DNA from: Lentimicrobium sp.
GTDB lineage: Bacteria > Bacteroidota > Bacteroidia > Bacteroidales > Lentimicrobiaceae
NCBI GenBank assembly: GCA_013336205.1
Contig: JAAXUD010000022.1
Coordinates: 1-13,653, forward strand
Length of the DNA: 13,653 nt
Direction: 5' to 3'
In this document: one piece after another, positions 1 through 7,341 of the stretch
How positions within the stretch are numbered: the stretch's first letter is position 1
Layout: each line of letters starts with the position of its first letter
Notes under the pieces: generated by a model
Seen by the model: the letters and a program-made list of their open reading frames with translations, nothing else
What the model was told of the DNA's origin: nothing
The model's database searches: none
Made by a program: the position numbers and the translations under genes

Positions 1-130
1 TGGTGTATACATTCCTGTTATCAGGACTCAGCGCGCCGCCAACAATCACCAGGTTCCCTTTTGGATTTTGACTGAAAATTATTCCGGAACAAAATAGCAG
101 GGTCAGAATTAATACTGATTTTTTTCTCAT
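1..130 (-). CDS. Cyanophycinase-family (S51) secreted protein, N-terminal part only
   Basis: Only the first 43 codons are inside the window; the gene runs off the left edge. It begins with ATG at 130-128. A basic start (MRKKS) is followed by a hydrophobic stretch ending near FSQ, which reads as a signal peptide. The mature start contains the motif LVIVGGAL, typical of the first beta strand of cyanophycinase-type S51 serine peptidases. The start lies 10 bp after the stop of the larger S51 gene on the same strand, so the two are probably co-transcribed. Family assignment rests on this short N-terminal signature and on the neighbour; catalytic residues are not visible here. Confidence 0.7.
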   Translation of the reverse strand, partial: MRKKSVLILTLLFCSGIIFSQNPKGNLVIVGGALSPDNRNVYT

Positions 131-140
131 TCGGGGTTAT

Positions 141-2114
141 TTAATTTTTTATAAATCTGCCGGAAGCAATTGTCTGGTTGAACCTGTCATTCAATCGGAT
201 AATGTAAACTCCGGGAGCAGATTCTTTCATGTTGATACTATTTACATTGCCGGTAATACGACCGGTTTTCAGCACTTTACCCTCAATCCCCGTTATTGTC
301 CATGTAGTTGCGCCAGTTGCCATAGGAAATGTGAGCACATCAACAACCGGATTCGGGTAAACCTGCATCTGCAGCATTGCGGCCTTTTGTATTCCGGCCG
401 CCGAAACATTGCCCATGATAAAAGGAGTGGTATAATCAATCAGATCCAGCCTCAACTTCTCAAAACCGGCAATCATCCGGGGTGTACCTGAATTTCCGGT
501 GCCTGTCTGCTGCGAAAAGCCTGCAAGTGCACCTTCGTTTGTTAGAACCATCACAGGCGCAGTTCCATATCCGGTAAGGGTGGCCTTGCCCTCAACCGGT
601 GAAAATTTCATATAATTGTGGTTGGTAAGCCAGATGCCATATTTCAGGGTATCGAGCGCCATCCCATAGGGAACCGCTGTAGCCGTATTCTCATAAATAT
701 CACTGTCAAGGAAAGTCTGCGGCATAATAATCGTGTGGCTCAGCAGCGCCAACCCCGGCGTAAAAGTTAATTCACCATACCAGGAAGCAAGTTCTGTAAG
801 GTAATTACCAACCACTGTTTTACCTGCAAACCGGGCATCTTCTCCGGCAAAAGCACTGATCATTCCATCAGCATGCAGTTTTTGCTTCAGCAATGCTCCA
901 TTTGAAGTCAGCAGGAAGTGGTTGAATGTTGTTTCATTATTTTTCAGGAAAAGTATTTTCGAAGCATTACCGATGGCGCCGGCAAGTTCAACATCCTCAC
1001 CCAGCGTGCTGACGGGGTTGAAGATGGTAACACCTGCAGCACCTGCAAGTAATATCTTTGTCTTAAAACTCTCCGCAAGCGCATTGTCACCGGAGAGTAA
1101 CAGAACCGTTGCATCAGAGAAGCCGCAGTTTGTCACAAAATCGGTGATCATGGTCAGGTTGTCATTCAGCAAATTACTCCCGCTTGCCAGCACTGTAAGG
1201 TTACCCTGCTCCGACTGTGCGGAGGTATTGATCTGCCGGTCAAGTGTTGTGTAAGAGATTTCCCCGGTATTAAAATTATAGGTACAGCCTTTCAACAACT
1301 GAATCACTTCAATATTGCCAGCCAGCAGTTTATTACCGTTCTGGCTGAAACTGCCTGTGGATTTATAAAAATTAGCACAGCCGGTACCGTAAACCGTTCC
1401 CAATCCATTTTCGTCAATAGTCATGCAGGTCATGTCATCCATGCCTAAACCCAAAAGTGGCTGATCGTGGTCGAATTTGTATTTGGCCAGAAAGCCAGCC
1501 ATTCTGCCAAATCGTGCCCTTTCGGCAAAATGGGTATCATAAATAAAGCCTGGTCTGAAATTAAAAAAATCATTTTCCAGGGTAACATATTCATTATTTG
1601 GATTCTCTATGCACTCGTATGGGTAAACTGTGCCATTCTCAGCCGTAAACACAACAGAAGACAAAATATGCATCCCGGCGGAAGTTCCGCCAATACAACC
1701 GCCCTGGCTGAATTTTAAATTTACGGCATCCTGAAGTCTGGTGTTGCGATACAAATCATAATATTCCCATTGATCTCCGCCGCGGAAAAAGATTACATCG
1801 TAACTGAGTATTGTATCATAGGTCGCCTGACTGTTGGCACTGTCGAAGGTGGCAATGGCAAACTCTTTGGCATAGGCTGCACCACACTGGCTTTTCATAT
1901 AAGGAGCCAGACTACCGGTTGATGTTCCTATAATGGCAACTCGTTTACCTTCAACTGCCCAGCGGTATGGTGGAACACTCCAGGAGTTTACGCCATTCTT
2001 TTCGGAACCACCGCCAACAATCAGCAAACGACCCTGGGCCAGCAGTTCCTGGCCAGTTAAAATCATTAACAATATGATAATTAAGCTATAAAGAAATCTT
2101 TCAGGAAATCGCAT
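141..2114 (-). CDS. Secreted cyanophycinase-like S51 peptidase, internally duplicated, with T9SS sorting domain
   Basis: 657 residues, ATG start. A signal peptide occupies about residues 1-27. The first lobe (about 29-290) has S51 features: LLIVGGG at 30-36, RGGDQ at 111-115, the nucleophile elbow GGTSAG with Ser145, and YDTHF with candidate catalytic His195. Cyanophycinases use a Ser in GTSAG, a Gln about 30 residues before it and a downstream His, and all three are present at similar spacing. The second lobe (about 305-545) repeats the same order of elements but has lost them: NNET at 392-395 replaces GGDQ and AFAGED at 421-426 replaces GGTSAG. The tail from about 580 has VYPNP (585-589) and ends GRFIKN, a type A T9SS sorting domain, so export across the outer membrane is expected. 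Likely role: extracellular or surface hydrolysis of cyanophycin or related beta-aspartyl polymer. The exact substrate is inferred. Typical cyanophycinases are about 270-300 residues, so this is a two-lobe version. Confidence 0.85.
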   Translation of the reverse strand: MRFPERFLYSLIIILLMILTGQELLAQGRLLIVGGGSEKNGVNSWSVPPYRWAVEGKRVAIIGTSTGSLAPYMKSQCGAAYAKEFAIATFDSANSQATYDTILSYDVIFFRGGDQWEYYDLYRNTRLQDAVNLKFSQGGCIGGTSAGMHILSSVVFTAENGTVYPYECIENPNNEYVTLENDFFNFRPGFIYDTHFAERARFGRMAGFLAKYKFDHDQPLLGLGMDDMTCMTIDENGLGTVYGTGCANFYKSTGSFSQNGNKLLAGNIEVIQLLKGCTYNFNTGEISYTTLDRQINTSAQSEQGNLTVLASGSNLLNDNLTMITDFVTNCGFSDATVLLLSGDNALAESFKTKILLAGAAGVTIFNPVSTLGEDVELAGAIGNASKILFLKNNETTFNHFLLTSNGALLKQKLHADGMISAFAGEDARFAGKTVVGNYLTELASWYGELTFTPGLALLSHTIIMPQTFLDSDIYENTATAVPYGMALDTLKYGIWLTNHNYMKFSPVEGKATLTGYGTAPVMVLTNEGALAGFSQQTGTGNSGTPRMIAGFEKLRLDLIDYTTPFIMGNVSAAGIQKAAMLQMQVYPNPVVDVLTFPMATGATTWTITGIEGKVLKTGRITGNVNSINMKESAPGVYIIRLNDRFNQTIASGRFIKN

Positions 2115-2146
2115 ACGGGAAATTAGTAATTAGATTTTTACTACTT

Positions 2147-2154
2147 CAAACATA
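2147..2154 (-). promoter_or_regulatory. Candidate -7 box for the S51 operon
   Basis: On the minus strand this reads TATGTTTG, matching the Bacteroidota -7 consensus TAnnTTTG, 32 bp before the ATG at 2114. A convincing -33 TTTG is not seen; a TTTT run lies at roughly the right distance. Confidence 0.45.
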
Positions 2155-2263
2155 CAATTTTTCTTAATGCCAGAAAAGCATATTTCTACATTTGTTTTTC
2201 ACCGGAAAACGGGCTATGTGAAGGCGCATAGGACAATCTGTATCCCTTAGTATATCTTGTTGT

Positions 2264-2305
2264 ATAACCAGAATAAACGTGATGCATCGCGTCTATTCTG
2301 GTTAT
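2264..2305. repeat. 42-bp imperfect palindrome with REP-type core
   Basis: The arms ATAACCAGAATA and TATTCTGGTTAT enclose a core GACGCGATG/CATCGCGTC like that of the REPs near the transposase at 11210. Only two positions per arm mismatch (A for G and T for C), both of which still allow G-U pairing in RNA. The outer arms are not shared with the transposase-proximal copies. Confidence 0.8.
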
Positions 2306-2403
2306 GAATTTATATATCCTATTCATTGGGGTATGTTAGGCCGTGTCGTTATTCAATGCAGATGCACAACATGTCGTGCCCCTAACCTGAACTCCCCGCG
2401 AAC

Positions 2404-2462
2404 AAGAGACGCGATGCATCGCGTCTCTTCTGGTCATGAATGTATCTCTTATTAATTGGGGA
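2404..2462. repeat. REP palindrome plus tail
   Basis: A perfect 26-bp palindrome (2404-2429) with core GACGCGATGCATCGCGTC is followed by a tail reading TTCTGGTCATGAAT, then TATT-ATTGGGG. The same tail, with small changes, follows the palindrome at 2264-2305, so these two form one subfamily. Confidence 0.8.
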
Positions 2463-2468
2463 AATTAT

Positions 2469-2540
2469 GTAATTCTGTAATCCTGTAATTCTGTAATCCT
2501 GTAATCCTGTAATTCTGTAATCCTGTAACTCTTTAACTCT
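2469..2540 (+). repeat. Nine-unit 8-bp tandem array upstream of iadA
   Basis: Nine consecutive 8-bp units with consensus GTAATYCT; the eighth is GTAACTCT and the ninth TTAACTCT. The array ends 37 bp before the iadA ATG and just before a -7-like box at 2551. A second nine-unit array of the same family precedes lipB in the same orientation relative to the gene. Confidence 0.9.
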
Positions 2541-2550
2541 GAAACTTTGC

Positions 2551-2558
2551 TAACTTTG
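2551..2558 (+). promoter_or_regulatory. Candidate -7 box for iadA
   Basis: TAACTTTG fits the Bacteroidota -7 consensus and lies 19 bp before the iadA ATG. The expected -33 region falls inside the last units of the 8-bp array, so repeat number could affect promoter spacing. No clear TTTG at -33. Confidence 0.5.
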
Positions 2559-2577
2559 TGATTCAAAAAACCAACAG

Positions 2578-3744
2578 ATGATTACACTTATAAAAAATGC
2601 CGAAATCTACACCCCTGATAAACTTGGCCGGAAAGATGTGCTGCTGGCAGGCAACAGCATTGTAGCCATTGAAGATGAAATAAATCTTCATGAATCGGTT
2701 CCGGCAAAAGTTATAGACGCAAAAGGAATGTTTCTTGTGCCGGGCTTTATCGATGCCCATGTGCACATAGCCGGAGCTGGTGGCGAAGGCGGACCGGCAA
2801 GTCGAACACCCGAAATGCAACTCAGTGATATGATTTCGGCCGGAGTAACCACTGTAATAGGTTGCCTGGGCACCGATGGCATTACCCGCAGCGTTGAAAG
2901 TGTTTTGATGAAAGTGAAATCACTGCGCGCTGAAGGGGTGTCGGCCTGGATGTATACCGGCGCTTACCAGGTTCCCACACCCAGCATCACCGGCGACTAT
3001 GCGCGCGATATTGCTTTGATTGAGGAAGTGATTGGCGTAGGAGAGGTAGCCATTTCAGACCACAGGTCTTCGGTGCCTTCTATTGAAGAGCTTACCAGGA
3101 TAACTGCCCATGCAAGGGTTGCCGGTATGATTGCCGGAAAAGCCGGTATCATCAATATTCATATGGGCGATGCCAGAGAACCTTTCAAACCTTTGTATAA
3201 AGTTGTTGAAGCCAGCGAACTCAGCCTGAGACAGTTCTTACCCACCCATATAAACAGGAACGATTATATTTTTGAAGACGCCAAGACCTATGGTGTGAAA
3301 GGATACCTGGACATTACCACCAGTTCTTATCCCTATTATCCTGATGAAGAAATAAAGCCGGCGACTGCACTCAGACTGCTGATTGAAGCCGGAGTTCCGG
3401 CTGAGCACATTACCTTTACTTCCGATGCCTGTGGTTCGCTGCCCGGATTTGACCCGGTAACCGGCGAGCTTATCAAGATGGAGACAGGTAAACCTTTATC
3501 AAACCTGCTTGAAATGCGCGACGCTGTTTTTGAAGAGAAACTGCCGCTGGAAATTGCACTCAAAGTACTGACTTCAAACCCCGCCCGGATTCTGAAATTA
3601 AAAAAGAAAGGCAGAATAGAAAAAGGAATGGACGCAGATGTGCTGCTTCTCGATCAGGACCTGAGGATAAATGCTGTTTTTGCACTTGGACAGCAAGTGC
3701 TTGAAAATGGCGTACTGCTCAAGAAAGGGATGTACGAGAATTAG
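2578..3744 (+). CDS. iadA: Isoaspartyl dipeptidase (beta-aspartyl-peptidase), amidohydrolase family
   Basis: 388 residues, ATG start, full family length. It hydrolyses beta-linked Asp-X dipeptides in the cytoplasm with a binuclear zinc centre. Aligned by eye to the E. coli enzyme, the metal ligands are present: H61 and H63 in DAHVH, H195 in NIHMGD, H224 in THINR and D283 in TSDACGS. Substrate-binding motifs GGEGG (E70), SDHRS (R163) and HINR (R227) are also kept. The position of the carboxylated lysine (K162 in E. coli) is taken by E156 in GVGEVAISD; Glu can bridge metals in amidohydrolases. No signal peptide, so it would act on imported dipeptides. Divergent from the S51 genes, it completes a path from cyanophycin to Asp and Arg. 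Identification is firm; the cyanophycin link is inference from context. Confidence 0.93.
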   Translation: MITLIKNAEIYTPDKLGRKDVLLAGNSIVAIEDEINLHESVPAKVIDAKGMFLVPGFIDAHVHIAGAGGEGGPASRTPEMQLSDMISAGVTTVIGCLGTDGITRSVESVLMKVKSLRAEGVSAWMYTGAYQVPTPSITGDYARDIALIEEVIGVGEVAISDHRSSVPSIEELTRITAHARVAGMIAGKAGIINIHMGDAREPFKPLYKVVEASELSLRQFLPTHINRNDYIFEDAKTYGVKGYLDITTSSYPYYPDEEIKPATALRLLIEAGVPAEHITFTSDACGSLPGFDPVTGELIKMETGKPLSNLLEMRDAVFEEKLPLEIALKVLTSNPARILKLKKKGRIEKGMDADVLLLDQDLRINAVFALGQQVLENGVLLKKGMYEN

Positions 3745-3805
3745 GACTCCTGCAGACTCATTTCCATATTTTGCTACTTTTCTGACTTCTTCATTTAAGA
3801 AAGCA

Positions 3806-4717
3806 TCAGCAATACTCCACTTTTGCAAAGCTCCTTTTTATGGTTTTGCTGAACTTCACCTGCGGATAGCCAAAAATCACGATGATGGAATCGCGCATTT
3901 TGGCGGGAAGTTTATATTTCTTCTTAAAATCCTTTCCGGTGTTTTTCAGGAATGGTCCTACGCTACCTATCATGCACGAACCCAGCCCCAGCGATTCTGC
4001 CGCAAGGGTGGCATAGGTCGCAGCAATGTAAGGATCAGCCGGATCAGACATATTTCCATAAAACATCATGGCCAGCGGGGCATCATAAAGAAGGTAGTTC
4101 TCGTCACGATTCCGCGATTCAGTGAAAAATGAAACCATGGGAAGTACAAAAGACTTAAAAACCAGGTAGTCATCCTTACTTATAAAAGGGCGCATCAGCG
4201 AAAGCATAAAAGGTGAAACCATCCATTGCATGCGGCCCAGCATATCAATAAAATCGAACGAAAACTCCCTTACCTTTTCCCTGCCATTTATCACCATTAC
4301 GCTTACATCGGAAGGTGGTAAACCCATGGGCGCGGTGGATGAAAGTGAAAGAATCTTATCAATCAGCGCCTGTTCAACCGGCTTGTTTTTAAAATCGCGT
4401 ATGCTCCGGCGGTTGAGCAGGAAAGGAAAGAGATTCTCAAAAACCACCGGCTTTTCAGGAAATGTCAGGACGCTGTAATCACTTGCCGATAGTGTCCGCC
4501 CTTCAACAGTGATTGCATCGTACGGGCAAACCGCAACACAGTGCCCGCAGCCGATACAGCCAAACAAAGGTTTTGGATTGATTTTTAATGTTTTATCTTC
4601 AAGAAGCAGGGAAAAATCCTTGCATACTTTTACACAGAGCCCACAAGCTGTGCATTTTGAGTGATCGATAAGGATGCGGGCATCTTCGGTGCCGGTACGG
4701 CTGGTGGCGACTGACAT
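3806..4717 (-). CDS. Nitroreductase with N-terminal 2x[4Fe-4S] ferredoxin domain
   Basis: 303 residues from the ATG at 4717. The N-terminal domain has two ferredoxin cluster motifs: C22, C25, C28, C32 and C54, C57, C60, C64. A flavin-type nitroreductase domain follows from about 98 (NRRSIRDFK, then STAPMGLPPSD at about 127-137) to the end, with ESLGLGSCMIG at about 241-251 as the family's second conserved block. Such fusions probably pass electrons from the Fe-S clusters to FMN; the substrate is unknown. The frame stays open upstream to 4870, but those 51 extra residues look like untranslated sequence: a good promoter (4738-4769) lies inside them and the domain starts soon after residue 52 of the long form. 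It stands alone, convergent with iadA. Confidence 0.88.
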   Translation of the reverse strand: MSVATSRTGTEDARILIDHSKCTACGLCVKVCKDFSLLLEDKTLKINPKPLFGCIGCGHCVAVCPYDAITVEGRTLSASDYSVLTFPEKPVVFENLFPFLLNRRSIRDFKNKPVEQALIDKILSLSSTAPMGLPPSDVSVMVINGREKVREFSFDFIDMLGRMQWMVSPFMLSLMRPFISKDDYLVFKSFVLPMVSFFTESRNRDENYLLYDAPLAMMFYGNMSDPADPYIAATYATLAAESLGLGSCMIGSVGPFLKNTGKDFKKKYKLPAKMRDSIIVIFGYPQVKFSKTIKRSFAKVEYC

Positions 4718-4737
4718 GAGTGATTTGTTTTGAAGTA

Positions 4738-4769
4738 CAAAACTATGAACCAGGTAGTCGATATTGCAA
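4738..4769 (-). promoter_or_regulatory. Promoter of the ferredoxin-nitroreductase gene
   Basis: On the minus strand TTG (4769-4767), a 21-bp spacer and TAGTTTTG (4745-4738) fit the Bacteroidota -33/-7 pattern. Transcription would start around 4731, leaving a short leader to the ATG at 4717 and supporting that start over 4870. Confidence 0.55.
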
Positions 4770-4869
4770 GAAATTTTAGTTGAAAGGTGCAAAACAGACC
4801 CTGAATTTGCGTAAAAACCGATTAAATATGTCTTTACAGCAATATTTGAAAACAAACATAAATTTCGCA

Positions 4870-5199
4870 ATTTTTTAATTCTTCACCTATGTAAACAATG
4901 GGTCTGCACCGAAAAGTCAAAAAAGAAAATTAGACACCAAAAACCAAGACAACATCCCAATAGATATCGGGATTCACAAAATACTGTTTATCAACATATT
5001 AAAATTGACGAGTTTTAATGAATTAGTGCTTTTATACAAAAAACAGATTTCAGAGTAGACTACACATTGGAATTAAAAAACATCCTATTCATAAAATCTC
5101 AGGAGTTGACGAGGGGGCTTTTCCAAATGAGAGGCTTACCTTTGGAATCCTTTAAAAAAGAGTAATAAACAGAATCCATCCAACATGTCGGGATATTGA
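4870..5199. other. AT-rich intergenic stretch, no gene recognised
   Basis: It contains a small inverted repeat at 4954-4973 (ATCCC/GGGAT ends) and, on the plus strand, an open frame of about 47 codons (about 5025-5165) that lacks a good start and ends at TAA 5163-5165. Its translation (ending GLPLESFKKE) is not recognised. It may be a gene remnant or chance. No RNA structure was recognised. Confidence 0.4.
5137..5144 (+). promoter_or_regulatory. Possible -7 box for the SDR-DUF2867 gene
   Basis: TACCTTTG fits the TAnnTTTG consensus about 83 bp upstream of the preferred ATG. No -33 element at proper spacing, so weak. Confidence 0.3.
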
Positions 5200-5226
5200 T
5201 TGTTTAACAATCTAATGACTTCTATT

Positions 5227-6657
5227 ATGAATATCCTGCTTACCGGGGCCACCGGCTATATTGGCAAACGATTACTCCCGGCATTGCTGGCCGATGGTCA
5301 CAAAGTTACCTGCATTGTCCGAGACAGGAAACGATTTCAGCAAGAGATAGGCGGTCAGCTGAAAATTATTGAGGCCGACCTGCTTAACAGTGATTCTCTT
5401 TCAATTGATGAAAATGACATAGATGTAGCGTTCTATCTGATTCATTCAATGGGTGCAGCCATTGATAAGTTTGAGGAACTTGAAACCAGGTCGGTCAATA
5501 ATTTCATTCAGGCAATAAAAGGCAGCAAGGTAAAACAAATCATATATCTGAGTGGGCTTCAGAATCCGGAGGCTGCCTCACCACACCTGCAATCGCGGCT
5601 CAAGGTAGAGCAATTGCTGATGAACAGCGGCTTGCCCTGTACCACACTCAGGGCTGGTATTATTGTAGGTTCAGGCAGTGCCTCGTTCGAAATTATCCGC
5701 GATCTCTCTGAAAAACTTCCGGTAATGGTTACGCCCCGCTGGCTTAATACGCTCTGCCAGCCAATTGCCGTGAGAGATGTGATCAACTGTCTGATGGCTG
5801 CCATGATGAATCCTTCGGCCCTGAATAAAATTCTTGACATTGGTGGTCCGGAAGCTTTGACATACAAACAGATGCTGCTTCAGTATGCTGAAGTACGGGG
5901 GCTGAAAAGACTCATTTTCGTATTACCCCTGATGACCCCACGGCTTTCTTCCTACTGGCTGTATTTTGTCACCAGCACTTCCTACAAGCTTGCTGTAAAC
6001 CTGGTAAACAGTATGAAAGTTGAAGTTATCTGCCGCGAAAACATGCTCGAAAGCCTGACCGGCCAACCGCCATTAACATACAAGGAAGCCATTGCCCTGG
6101 CCTTTAAAAGCATCGCTCAACATCATGTGGTCTCCAGTTGGAAAGATGCCCTGGTAAGCTCCAGCGCCCTTCCAAACCTGAACGATTACATCACTGTTCC
6201 TGAACATGGCTGTTTTCATGACCTCAGGGAAACGGAAATCAAAGCAACACAGGAGCAGGTAATTTCTAATGTCTGGAGCGTCGGCGGAGAGAAAGGCTGG
6301 TACTATGCCAATTCGTTGTGGAAGATCAGGGGCTATATGGATAAAATGGTGGGTGGTACCGGACTCAGGCGCGGCCGAACCAATGAAGCGGATATCAATG
6401 CCGGCGATGCGCTCGACTTCTGGCGTGTACTGCTTGCCGATCGGGCCAGGGGACGATTGCTGCTGTATGCCGAAATGAAACTTCCAGGCGAAGCCTGGCT
6501 TGAATTCAGTTTAACAGAAGAGAAAGGAAAAACCCTGCTGAAACAAACCGCGACTTTTCGTCCAAAAGGTCTAACCGGCCGGCTTTACTGGTATTCAGTC
6601 TGGCCATTGCACCAGCTTATTTTCAGGGGAATGAACCGGAAAATGGCAGGATGGTGA
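5227..6657 (+). CDS. Atypical SDR oxidoreductase with C-terminal DUF2867 domain
   Basis: 476 residues from the ATG at 5227, chosen because the Rossmann glycine motif GATGYIG then falls at residues 7-13 as usual. The frame is open back to a TTG at 5200, and an ATG at 5215 is a second choice. The N-terminal half is an NAD(P)-binding SDR/NmrA-like domain with YLIHSM at about 70-75 and IIYLSGLQ at about 105-112. The classical YxxxK pair is absent; HLQSRLKVE is found in that region, as in atypical SDRs. From about 330 the protein matches the DUF2867 pattern (NVWSVGGEKGWYYANSLWKIRG, with LDFWRV and FRPKGLTGRLYWY later). This fusion is widespread and its substrate is not established. Convergent with the LOG gene. 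Confidence 0.87.
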   Translation: MNILLTGATGYIGKRLLPALLADGHKVTCIVRDRKRFQQEIGGQLKIIEADLLNSDSLSIDENDIDVAFYLIHSMGAAIDKFEELETRSVNNFIQAIKGSKVKQIIYLSGLQNPEAASPHLQSRLKVEQLLMNSGLPCTTLRAGIIVGSGSASFEIIRDLSEKLPVMVTPRWLNTLCQPIAVRDVINCLMAAMMNPSALNKILDIGGPEALTYKQMLLQYAEVRGLKRLIFVLPLMTPRLSSYWLYFVTSTSYKLAVNLVNSMKVEVICRENMLESLTGQPPLTYKEAIALAFKSIAQHHVVSSWKDALVSSSALPNLNDYITVPEHGCFHDLRETEIKATQEQVISNVWSVGGEKGWYYANSLWKIRGYMDKMVGGTGLRRGRTNEADINAGDALDFWRVLLADRARGRLLLYAEMKLPGEAWLEFSLTEEKGKTLLKQTATFRPKGLTGRLYWYSVWPLHQLIFRGMNRKMAGW

Positions 6658-6720
6658 ACCCTTTGAATTTGACAGTCGTTTGTTTGTGCGCTGACCTTGA
6701 TAAAAAAAGTGCACCGGATT

Positions 6721-7341
6721 TTATAATCCGTCAATCCGCCTTGCAGTTTGTGCCTTCAGATCGTCAATCCACTTGCTGTCCACCTTCAGCGAAACGTAAC
6801 TTTCAATGTCAGAAAGCAACTGCCCCGGATCATGGTTAACCAGCAGATTTTGCCTGTGCTCAGGTCTTACAAACCGCTGCTTTACCGTGTAATCGAGAAA
6901 ACTGACCAGTTGATCATAAAACCCTTTGGTATTAAGCAAAGCCACCGGCTTGTCCATAATCTCCAATTGGTTCCACGACATGGCTTCAAAAATCTCATCC
7001 AGCGTTCCTATACCACCAGGCATAGCGATAAATGCATCGGAAAGTTCCGCCATTTTCTCTTTACGGATGCTCATCGATTCTACAATATGAAACTCTTTCA
7101 GGTCGGTATAGGCAACCTCCCGGTCGATCAAACCCTGTGGCATTACCCCAATAACATGGCCACCTTCGGCCAGACAGGCATCCGCAATAGAGCGCATCAA
7201 CCCGATGTTACTTCCGCCATAGACCAGGGTGATTTTCTGTTGCCCCAGAAGTTGCCCCAACTGACGGGCAGCGATGGTATAGTCAGGATCAGAACCCGGA
7301 GATGATCCGCAAAAAACGCAAACTGAATTTATCTTTCTCAT
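6721..7341 (-). CDS. LOG-family protein (nucleoside 5'-monophosphate phosphoribohydrolase)
   Basis: 206 residues, ATG start. Family hallmarks are VCVFCGSSPG at 7-16, YGGSNIGLM at 41-49, SIRKEKM at 91-97 and the catalytic PGGIGTLDE at 108-116. LOG enzymes cleave the N-glycosidic bond of nucleoside monophosphates; plant and some bacterial members activate cytokinins. In a Bacteroidota member the physiological substrate is unknown and general nucleotide salvage or housekeeping is as likely as cytokinin activation. Its start overlaps the end of lipB by 4 bp (ATGA), so the two are probably translationally coupled. Confidence 0.9.
   Translation of the reverse strand: MRKINSVCVFCGSSPGSDPDYTIAARQLGQLLGQQKITLVYGGSNIGLMRSIADACLAEGGHVIGVMPQGLIDREVAYTDLKEFHIVESMSIRKEKMAELSDAFIAMPGGIGTLDEIFEAMSWNQLEIMDKPVALLNTKGFYDQLVSFLDYTVKQRFVRPEHRQNLLVNHDPGQLLSDIESYVSLKVDSKWIDDLKAQTARRIDGL

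Noticed and set aside
2340..2396. GTTAGG..CCTAAC inverted repeat as a REP or terminator
   Set aside because: Only about six outer base pairs match; the inner arms do not pair well.
3671..4132. 153-codon open frame on the plus strand
   Set aside because: It overlaps the end of iadA and lies antisense to the nitroreductase gene; low-complexity protein without motifs.
4718..4870. N-terminal extension of 51 residues on the nitroreductase frame
   Set aside because: It lies across a good -33/-7 promoter and has no domain similarity; the ATG at 4717 is preferred.
6748..7305. 185-codon open frame on the plus strand
   Set aside because: It is fully antisense to the LOG gene, whose motifs are unmistakable; a shadow frame.
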